DNA from: JBKBMT01 sp046295655
Lineage (GTDB): Bacteria > Pseudomonadota > Alphaproteobacteria > Rhodobacterales > Rhodobacteraceae
Direction of reading: 5' to 3'
NCBI GenBank assembly: GCA_046295655.1
Contig: JBKBMT010000085.1
Span: forward strand, 1-9,543
DNA length: 9,543 nt
Below the pieces are notes generated by a model, which worked only from the letters and a program-made list of their open reading frames with translations, was not told where the DNA came from and did no database searches. Both the position numbers and the translations under genes were made by a program. Numbering within the stretch: the stretch's first letter is position 1; every line of letters starts with the position of its first letter. Positions 1-5,855 of the stretch are shown piece by piece.

Positions 1-1
1 G

Positions 2-145
2 TTCAGCGGCGCAGGCCCTGCCGGTGGCTTCCGGGCGTCGGAGATGGTCGTCCCTCCCGGTGCGGTTCGGATGCTGGCGGATATGACCGGTTTACATGTT
101 GGCAGGCAAGTGCTTTCCTTGCCGCGTCGCGGCACGGCCGCGTGA
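2..145 (+). CDS. Possible C-terminal end of an unrecognised upstream gene (partial)
   Basis: This reading frame is open from the window edge to a TGA at 143-145 and gives about 47 residues, ending in LPRRGTAA. It has a mildly GC-biased third position and a more protein-like composition than the other two forward frames, which are arginine- and tryptophan-rich here. Its stop overlaps a GTG at 142 (sequence GTGA), the usual arrangement for translationally coupled genes. That would fit an operon leading into the export permease. I do not recognise the family; a polysaccharide biosynthesis or export gene is only a guess from position. The region could instead be an untranslated leader, since the evidence is only an open frame of modest length. 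Confidence 0.35.
   Translation, partial: FSGAGPAGGFRASEMVVPPGAVRMLADMTGLHVGRQVLSLPRRGTAA
105..133. promoter_or_regulatory. Two overlapping short palindromes upstream of the permease gene
   Basis: GGCAAG at 105-110 is matched by its reverse complement CTTGCC at 118-123, with a 7-nt loop. Immediately after, GCCGCG-T-CGCGGC at 121-133 is a perfect 13-bp palindrome. The two share bases 121-123, so as hairpins they would exclude each other. No T-run follows, so this is not a standard intrinsic terminator. It could be an operator or RNA structure, or a chance product of GC-rich sequence. Confidence 0.2.
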
Positions 146-174
146 TCCGTCGCGGAAAACACCGGAACCGGACA

Positions 175-975
175 ATGTCGGGCTTCACCTTCACAGCACC
201 GCGGCGGCGCTTCGCCGGGGCGCGCGCCACTGTGGCGCTGATGCTGCGCGAGATGGCCACGACCTATGGTCGGTCGCCCGGAGGCTATGCCTGGGCATTT
301 CTCGAACCGGTTGCCGGCATCGCCATCCTGACGCTGTTCTTCTCGTATCTGGTGCGCCAGCCCCCGCTCGGGACAAGCTTTGCGCTGTTCTATGCGACCG
401 GGTTCCTGCCGTTCATGACCTACATGACCGTGTCGAACAAGATCACGGGCGCGATACGCTTTTCCCGTCCGCTTCTGGCCTATCCCAGCGTCACATACGT
501 CGATGCGATCCTCAGCCGGTTCCTGCTGAACCTGCTGACCAATCTGCTGATCTCGATCCTGGTCCTCGCCGGCATCATCGTTCTGTTCAGGCTCAACATC
601 TCGATCGACTACCCCGAGGCGCTGATCGCGCTCGCCATGGTCGCGGTGCTGGCGCTGGGGATCGGAACCTTCAACTGTTACGTTGCCAGCAGCTTTCCCG
701 CCTGGGAACAGATCTGGTCGATCGTCAACCGCCCGCTGTTCCTGATCTCGGGCGTGTTCTGGCTGATCGACGAAGTGCCCGAGCCCTACCGCGGCTGGCT
801 CTATCTCAACCCGGTGGCGCAGGTCGTGGCCCAGACCCGCAAGGCGTTCTACGTCAACTACAACGCGCCCGCGGTCTCGCTTGCCTATGTCTTCCTGTTC
901 GGCCTGATCGCTCTGGTCTTCGGGTTGCTGCTCCTATATCGCGACAACCGCAGGATTCTGAACGAGGGCGCCTGA
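175..975 (+). CDS. ABC-2 type capsule/polysaccharide export permease (KpsM/Wzm-like)
   Basis: This is an inner-membrane permease subunit that would pair with an ATPase (KpsT/Wzt type) to move a lipid-linked polysaccharide across the cytoplasmic membrane. The 266-residue product matches the usual length of about 260. A basic N-terminus is followed by LMLREMATTYGRSPGGYAWA, the conserved lead-in of this family. About six hydrophobic segments follow, around residues 44-60, 72-90, 115-140, 148-168, 185-200 and 236-256. WLYLNPVAQVV sits before the last segment, as is typical of KpsM-type permeases. I chose the ATG at 175, with a weak GGAA 7 nt upstream, because it gives the family-typical N-terminus. 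A GTG at 142 would add 11 basic residues and overlap an upstream stop (GTGA), so it remains possible. The next gene follows after 39 bp. No ATP-binding partner lies in the window. Confidence 0.88.
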   Translation: MSGFTFTAPRRRFAGARATVALMLREMATTYGRSPGGYAWAFLEPVAGIAILTLFFSYLVRQPPLGTSFALFYATGFLPFMTYMTVSNKITGAIRFSRPLLAYPSVTYVDAILSRFLLNLLTNLLISILVLAGIIVLFRLNISIDYPEALIALAMVAVLALGIGTFNCYVASSFPAWEQIWSIVNRPLFLISGVFWLIDEVPEPYRGWLYLNPVAQVVAQTRKAFYVNYNAPAVSLAYVFLFGLIALVFGLLLLYRDNRRILNEGA

Positions 976-1014
976 CCGGCCGGCCGGGACGGGCTTTCCA
1001 GTGACGAGGCAGCG

Positions 1015-3237
1015 ATGCAGCCCGAAACCCCCGATCCGCTGAGCCGGATCTTCCGGTTCCTTCAGGTGCTGGTGCTGACCCGCCGGCAGCGGCGCTACCG
1101 GCGGGAGATCCTTCGCGCCGGCGTGTTCGACCCCGTGTTCTATCGGGGCGCCTATCCGCAGATCAATCCGATCTACCGCCGGATACCGGTCAACCACTAT
1201 ATCGCCTATGGCGAGGCGATGGGTTATCGGCCGAACCCCGATTTCTCGCCCCAGGACTATCTGCGCTACAACCCCGATGTCGCGCAGGCGGGGATGCCGC
1301 CTCTCCAGCACTTCATCCGCATCGGCCGGCAGGAGAACCGGTTGACCAAGGAGGTGCCCCAGGTCGTCGTCATGTCGCCGGTGGACATGCCGGTGCTGCG
1401 GTTCGACCCGGACCGGCCGCGGGCTCCGTTCGCGATATGTGTGCACATATACTATCCCGATCTCTGGCCCGAGTTCGAGGCGGTGCTGCGGCGCGTCGGC
1501 GTGCCGTTCGATCTCTACCTGACCGCAACCTTCCGCGGCGAGGAAACGGGCGCGCTCCTCGACGAGGTGCGCCGCGCCTTTCCCGCGGCGCAGACCTTCG
1601 CCATGCCGAACCATGGGCGCGACATCCTGCCTTTCGTCGCGCTGATCAATGCCGGCGCCTTCGACGGTTACCGGGCGGTGGCCAAGATCCACACCAAGCG
1701 GTCGCCGCACCGCATCGACGGCGACCGGTGGCGCCGGCATCTGATCGACGGGATCCTGCCGGCGGAGGGGCTGGGCGAACGGCTCGACGCCTTCCTTGCC
1801 GATCGCGAGGCGGCCTTCTGGGTCGCGGACGGCCAGCACTATACCGGCACCGAGTGGTGGGGCAGCAACGAGCCGCGCACCCGCGATCTTCTGCGGCGGG
1901 TGGAGCTGACGGCAAGGCCCGATGCTCTGTCCTTTCCGGCAGGGTCGATGTACTGGGTCAAACCCTTGATGCTGGGGATGATCCGGGCCCTGCAGCTGAC
2001 ACCCGAGGATTTCGAACCCGAACAGGCCCAGGTGGACGGCACCACGGCACATGCGATCGAGCGTGTTCTCGGCCATTTCGCCGAAGCCGCGGGCATGGCG
2101 GTGCGCCAGACATCGGAGTTGGGTGCCGCCGCGGCGGCGGCGCCCGCCCCGCCATCCTTCGTCAGCGCCTTCTACCTGCCGCAGTTCCATCCGGTGCCGG
2201 AAAACGACGCCTGGTGGGGCAAGGGCTTCACCGAATGGCGGTCGGTCGTCGCGGCGCAGCCGAAATTCCCGGGCCACATGCAGCCCATGCTTCCCGCCGA
2301 CCTCGGCTTCTACGACCTGAGGGTTACCGAAGTGATGGGCGAGCAGGCGGCGCTGGCGCGCGCGTCGGGCATCGACGCCTTCTGTGTCTATCACTACTGG
2401 TTCGACGGCCGCCGGATCCTCGAGACGCCGATGGACCGCCTGCTGGCGCGGCCCGAGATCGCCTTCCCCTTTTACCTGTGCTGGGCCAACGAAAGCTGGC
2501 GGCGCAACTGGGACGGGCTGTCCGGCACGGTGCTGCTGGCCCAGACCTATGCGGAAGGGTTCGAGGCGGCGCTGGCCGCGGATGTGGCCCGCTACATGCG
2601 CGACCCGCGCTACGCCCGGCCCGACGGCCGCCGGCCGCGCTTCGTGATCTACCGTCCCGAGGACATGCCCGACCCGGATCGCAGCGCGATGCGGCTCCGC
2701 GCCGCCTTCGCCGCAGAAGGAGTCCCGGAGGTCGAGCTCGGCGCGGTCACGTTTCACATTGCGGGTGAGAACCCCGTCGATCCGGGCACCTTCGATTTCT
2801 GGATCGAGATGCCGCCGCACGGGCTTGTCACCGCGAGCGACTACCTTTTCGGCGGGCGAGACGGCAACCGGATGGGGGCGGTGGCGCCCGGTTTCCGCGG
2901 CCTCATCTACGATTACGCGGCCGCGGCGCGCCGGTCGTGCGCGGCTGCCCATGCCGCGGCCCTTCCTCCCAACACCATCGCCGGCATCATGCCGAGCTGG
3001 GACAATACCGCGCGCCGCGGCCTCGACGCCCATATCGCCCACGGGGCCAATCCCGCCACCTTCGAGGCCTGGCTGCGCAGCCTGCTGCGCGACCGGCTCG
3101 ACGGGTCCTATCGGCGCGAACTGTTCGTCAACGCGTGGAACGAATGGGCCGAAAAAGCCGTGATGGAGCCGAGCCAGCGTTTCGGGCGGCTTTACCTCGA
3201 CGTGCTGGCGGCGCATACCCGGTCGGATCGGACCTGA
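1015..3237 (+). CDS. Two-domain polysaccharide protein: rhamnan synthesis F (RgpF)-like plus WbsX/GH99-like
   Basis: Probable cytoplasmic enzyme of surface polysaccharide assembly, 740 residues. Residues about 35-110 hold two degenerate repeats of the type FDP-x-FY...HYIAYGEAMGYRPNP and YLRYNPDV...HFIRIGRQENR, a module often attached to bacterial glycosyltransferases. Residues about 138-355 resemble rhamnan synthesis protein F, with ICVHIYYPDLW, the MPNHGRDILPF block and AVAKIHTKRSPHR. An Ala/Pro-rich linker lies at 370-380. Residues about 383-732 resemble the WbsX (glycosyltransferase WbsX, GH99-like) family, with AFYLPQFHPVPENDAWWGKG, FCVYHYWFDGRRILE, CWANESWRRNWDG and near the end FVNAWNEWAEKAVMEP. 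The start at 1015 is supported by GAGG at 1006-1009, 5 nt upstream. It sits between an export permease and a sulfotransferase-like gene. The domains are seen by motif; the sugar and linkage cannot be told from sequence. Confidence 0.85.
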   Translation: MQPETPDPLSRIFRFLQVLVLTRRQRRYRREILRAGVFDPVFYRGAYPQINPIYRRIPVNHYIAYGEAMGYRPNPDFSPQDYLRYNPDVAQAGMPPLQHFIRIGRQENRLTKEVPQVVVMSPVDMPVLRFDPDRPRAPFAICVHIYYPDLWPEFEAVLRRVGVPFDLYLTATFRGEETGALLDEVRRAFPAAQTFAMPNHGRDILPFVALINAGAFDGYRAVAKIHTKRSPHRIDGDRWRRHLIDGILPAEGLGERLDAFLADREAAFWVADGQHYTGTEWWGSNEPRTRDLLRRVELTARPDALSFPAGSMYWVKPLMLGMIRALQLTPEDFEPEQAQVDGTTAHAIERVLGHFAEAAGMAVRQTSELGAAAAAAPAPPSFVSAFYLPQFHPVPENDAWWGKGFTEWRSVVAAQPKFPGHMQPMLPADLGFYDLRVTEVMGEQAALARASGIDAFCVYHYWFDGRRILETPMDRLLARPEIAFPFYLCWANESWRRNWDGLSGTVLLAQTYAEGFEAALAADVARYMRDPRYARPDGRRPRFVIYRPEDMPDPDRSAMRLRAAFAAEGVPEVELGAVTFHIAGENPVDPGTFDFWIEMPPHGLVTASDYLFGGRDGNRMGAVAPGFRGLIYDYAAAARRSCAAAHAAALPPNTIAGIMPSWDNTARRGLDAHIAHGANPATFEAWLRSLLRDRLDGSYRRELFVNAWNEWAEKAVMEPSQRFGRLYLDVLAAHTRSDRT

Positions 3238-3251
3238 AGGCACGCGCCCGG

Positions 3252-4298
3252 ATGAAGCGACTGGTACTGCATATCGGCACCCACAAGACCGCGACCACGA
3301 CGGTTCAGGACACCTTCGCCAACAATGCCGCGCTGCTGCGGCGACATGGTCTGATCTATCCGCGCCTGAGCCGCTTCACCGGTCACCACGGGCTCGTGAC
3401 GGACTGGAACCGCCTGCCGGACCAGTTCCATCCGCCCGGCGGCAGCCGGGCGTTGTGGCGGGGTCTGGCGTCCGACTTCGGCCAGGACGGCGCGACGGTG
3501 CTCGTGAGCAGCGAGGAACTGTCGCGCGCGCATGCGGACCACCGGGTCGATTTTCGCGAGGTCCGCGACCTCGTGTCCGGCTTCGACCGCGTCGAGGTGG
3601 TCTGCCTGCTGCGCGAACAGTGGCAGTTCATGCAGTCGATCTATCTCGAGCTGGCCAAGAAGATCATGCCTCCGCGCCCCTACAAGCTGGTCAAGGACGC
3701 GCTGGCGCGCAACATGTGCGCCGGGCTGTGGGTCGACTACAACGGGCTTTACGACCACCTCCTGACGGCCTTCGCCCCGGACGAGATCACCTTCATCGAC
3801 TTCGATATTGCCCGGCGGGCAGAGGGCGGCGTCATCGGCACGTTGTTGCGTCATCTCGACATTGCGCTCGACCCGGCCGAACTGAAACCGGTGAACAACG
3901 GCGCCTCGAACGTATCGCCCCCCGCCCTTCCGGCCTGGGCGGCGAATATTGCCGCAGAGCCGCGCGTCGCCCCGTCCTGGCTGATCGGGGCGATGGCGTC
4001 CGCTTTCCAGACCGTCTTCGGCGCGGATGCGCGATCCTGCCTGTTCACCCGTGCGGAGATGGACCTGATCCGCGATCACTTCGCGCCGCTGAATGCGCGC
4101 TTCGTCGAACGGGTCGGGATGGTGCAGAAGGGCTTCGGGCTGAGCCGGACGCCGCCCGACCGCGAATTCGTGTTTCGCGACATGGTCAAGGAGAAGTTCT
4201 GGACCACCGCCACGCGCTGCACCTTTGCGGCCGCGCATGACCGGATGCGCGACGCTGCCGTTCACGACAAGAGGTCGACGACGGTCGGGCCGAGCTGA
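3252..4298 (+). CDS. Sulfotransferase-like protein (P-loop PAPS-dependent type)
   Basis: Predicted to transfer sulfate from PAPS to an acceptor, which from context may be the polysaccharide made by this cluster. The 348-residue product opens with LVLHIGTHKTATTTVQ (residues 4-19), a P-loop-like PAPS 5'-phosphosulfate-binding segment in the GTHKTATT form seen in many bacterial sulfotransferase-like proteins. A second conserved region, VEVVCLLREQWQFMQSIYLE (about 114-133), has the R...S..Y pattern of the 3'-phosphate-binding site. The start at 3252 lies 14 bp after the previous stop, with AAGG at 3237-3240 as a probable ribosome site; the open frame upstream is a shadow of the preceding gene. 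The last 12 residues are encoded opposite the 3' end of the minus-strand RTX gene, a convergent overlap of 37 bp. Substrate and actual sulfation activity are inferred, not shown. Confidence 0.75.
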   Translation: MKRLVLHIGTHKTATTTVQDTFANNAALLRRHGLIYPRLSRFTGHHGLVTDWNRLPDQFHPPGGSRALWRGLASDFGQDGATVLVSSEELSRAHADHRVDFREVRDLVSGFDRVEVVCLLREQWQFMQSIYLELAKKIMPPRPYKLVKDALARNMCAGLWVDYNGLYDHLLTAFAPDEITFIDFDIARRAEGGVIGTLLRHLDIALDPAELKPVNNGASNVSPPALPAWAANIAAEPRVAPSWLIGAMASAFQTVFGADARSCLFTRAEMDLIRDHFAPLNARFVERVGMVQKGFGLSRTPPDREFVFRDMVKEKFWTTATRCTFAAAHDRMRDAAVHDKRSTTVGPS

Positions 4299-4990
4299 AG
4301 CCGGATCGCGGGTTCGCCGGCGCCATCGACCAGCGCCCAGACGATATGGCCGGTCGGGCGATGGATCACGAAGGCTTCCATCACGTTAGGATTGCCCGAG
4401 CGCACGCCCTGCGCATTTGCGGTATGGGCAAAGTTCACCTGGAACTGGGCCCGGGTCGCGCCGGGCTGTCCGAACAGCAGGATGTCGCCCTGGGCGGCGC
4501 TGTAATCCTGGATCCAGTCAGACCCGTGATCGCGGATGCCGAGGTGAAAGAATGTGTCGGCCCCCGGCCCGCCGTTCAGCCGGTCATGCCCCCAGCCGCC
4601 GTTGATCCAGTCGTTGCCGGGCCCCCCGAAGATCAGATCCGACAGCGGCCCGCCGCCGAGAACATCGTCGCCGTCCTGCCCGAACAGGGTGTCGGCCCCG
4701 AACCCCCCCTCCATCGTGTCGTTGCCCGGGCCGCCGTAGATCACGTCATTCCCGTAGCCACCATCGATCCGGTCATTGCCGGCGCCGCCATAGATCAGGT
4801 CGGCCAGATCCGCCGGCGACGAGCCGCCGAAGATCACGTCGTCCCCGTCGCCCCCGTTCAGGGTATCGGCCCCGTCGCCGCCGAACAGGGTGTCGTCGCC
4901 CGCATGCCCGCGCAGCACGTCGTTGCCTGCGCCGCCATAGAGCACGTCATGCAGCGGACCGCCCTCGAGCGTATCGGGGCCGGGGGTTCC
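4262..4990 (-). repeat. Diverged inverted repeat, left copy (RTX block and tail)
   Basis: This segment encodes residues 233-474 of the minus-strand RTX protein. Its product aligns end to end with that of 7656-8369 on the other strand: GTPGPDTL, 16 RTX units with one identical four-residue insertion, GADTFFHLG, HGSDWIQDY, EAFVI-x-RPTG and ALVDGAG. DNA stretches such as GATCTTCGGCGGC and TGATCTATGGCGG are shared. It is a gene-scale paralogous repeat, not a mobile element; DNA identity was judged by eye only. Confidence 0.7.
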
Positions 4991-5686
4991 GCCCAAGGCC
5001 ACGCCCGGCCGCGGCGTCGTCCCGACGATATGGCCGCCGCGCATCTGATACACCCACAGTCCCGTGACGCCCGTGTTTCCGGGCAGATCCGGCAGGGCGG
5101 TCAGCGCCTCGTGCTCCGCGCCCGGCAGCACCGTGACCGGCCCCGGCAGATGCGCGGACCCGATCCAGGCGCGGGCGCCCGCGTCGTCGGGGGCGGTGCC
5201 GATGGTCCAGCGGATCGCCTCGTAGCGGAACACGATGTCGAAATCCCCGCCGCCGCGATCATGAAGCTGTAACTGGAAGCGGTTCGGCGTGTCGTGGTCG
5301 CGGCGGAAACGGCCGACATTGTCCCAGGTGACCGAGACGACACTGCGCTGCGCGTCGACATCCACATGGATCAGCCCGCTTTCCCGCCCCTCGCCGTTCA
5401 GCCGCGTGTCCACGTCCGACCAGAACGGGGCGATCAGGTCGGGAAAGGCGTCGCGGTTCTCAAGCGTCGGATAGTCGGCAAAGGCCCGCCCGAAGCTGAC
5501 CGTGCCGTTGGTGTTGATCCAGATCCGATCGGCAGACCATGTGGTGCCGAAGAAGTTCAGCCCCCCGGCGAACACCGCCGACCAGTCCTGCCGCATCGAC
5601 CCGTCATCCGACCGGGGCAGTTGCAGCTCGCCCAGCCCGTCCGGGCCGCCGAGCCCGGTCTGAACCCTTCCGCCGCCCGAGATCAT
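4262..5686 (-). CDS. Nidogen-like (NIDO) domain and RTX calcium-binding protein
   Basis: Predicted secreted or surface protein of 474 residues without an N-terminal signal peptide, as expected for a type I secretion substrate. Residues about 35-163 look like a NIDO domain: INTNGTVSFG, FPDLIAPFWSDVDTR, VVSVTWDNVGRF, FQLQLHDRGGGDFDIVFRYE, then IRWT. Residues 233-376 hold 16 nonapeptide RTX units of the GGxGxDxhx form, for example GGAGNDRIDGG and GGPGNDTMEGG, which bind calcium and fold outside the cell. Residues 377-474 form a non-RTX tail ending VVDLLS, an acidic residue followed by hydrophobic residues, which resembles type I secretion ends. From residue 233 on, the protein is colinear with the end of the divergent neighbour. 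The ATG at 5684-5686 is preceded by GGGAAG on the coding strand. No type I exporter gene lies in the window, and the ligand is unknown. Confidence 0.85.
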   Translation of the reverse strand: MISGGGRVQTGLGGPDGLGELQLPRSDDGSMRQDWSAVFAGGLNFFGTTWSADRIWINTNGTVSFGRAFADYPTLENRDAFPDLIAPFWSDVDTRLNGEGRESGLIHVDVDAQRSVVSVTWDNVGRFRRDHDTPNRFQLQLHDRGGGDFDIVFRYEAIRWTIGTAPDDAGARAWIGSAHLPGPVTVLPGAEHEALTALPDLPGNTGVTGLWVYQMRGGHIVGTTPRPGVALGGTPGPDTLEGGPLHDVLYGGAGNDVLRGHAGDDTLFGGDGADTLNGGDGDDVIFGGSSPADLADLIYGGAGNDRIDGGYGNDVIYGGPGNDTMEGGFGADTLFGQDGDDVLGGGPLSDLIFGGPGNDWINGGWGHDRLNGGPGADTFFHLGIRDHGSDWIQDYSAAQGDILLFGQPGATRAQFQVNFAHTANAQGVRSGNPNVMEAFVIHRPTGHIVWALVDGAGEPAIRLQLGPTVVDLLS

Positions 5687-5855
5687 CCGACGCTTCCCAT
5701 CCTGCCGCCGCAGTCTGCCCCGCAGGAATTACCGGGAGTTGAATCTGCAACATGACCCCGCATTTCGTTTGACGCAGGGGAACGTGCGCGCAAACAATCG
5801 AAATCGTGTTCGGTTTTCGGTTCACCAGCCAGATTTTGCATAAGGGAGATCGAGG
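5687..5855. promoter_or_regulatory. Divergent intergenic region between the two RTX genes
   Basis: These 169 bp separate two divergently transcribed genes, so both promoters should lie here. The segment 5755-5850 is visibly richer in A/T than the flanking genes. On the plus strand, TTGACG at 5769-5774 and AACAAT at 5793-5798 (18-bp spacing, 4 of 6 matches to TATAAT) form a weak candidate promoter for the plus-strand gene. An imperfect inverted repeat, GTTTG at 5767-5771 and CAAAC at 5791-5795, brackets the same segment and could be an operator. A heptamer TTCGGTT is repeated in tandem at 5809-5822. I see no convincing minus-strand promoter. Confidence 0.4.
5842..5848 (+). promoter_or_regulatory. 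Strong ribosome binding site of the plus-strand RTX gene
   Basis: AAGGGAG, close to the anti-Shine-Dalgarno complement, ends 7 nt before the ATG at 5856 and fixes that start. It is the strongest such site in the RTX region. Confidence 0.7.

Noticed and set aside
96..1004. 302-residue plus-strand frame over the permease
   Set aside because: It is a shifted frame of the permease gene, Arg/Ala/Gly-rich and without membrane segments.
934..3243. 769-residue open frame on the minus strand
   Set aside because: It lies entirely opposite the RgpF-WbsX gene. Its product is a low-complexity His/Arg/Gly/Pro mix with no domain, as expected from the antisense of GC-rich coding DNA.
3192..4265. 357-residue open frame on the minus strand
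   Set aside because: It is antisense to the sulfotransferase-like gene, which has clear motifs; the antisense product has none.
4346..5272. 308-residue open frame on the plus strand
   Set aside because: It is antisense to the NIDO-RTX gene, and its periodic sequence mirrors RTX units.
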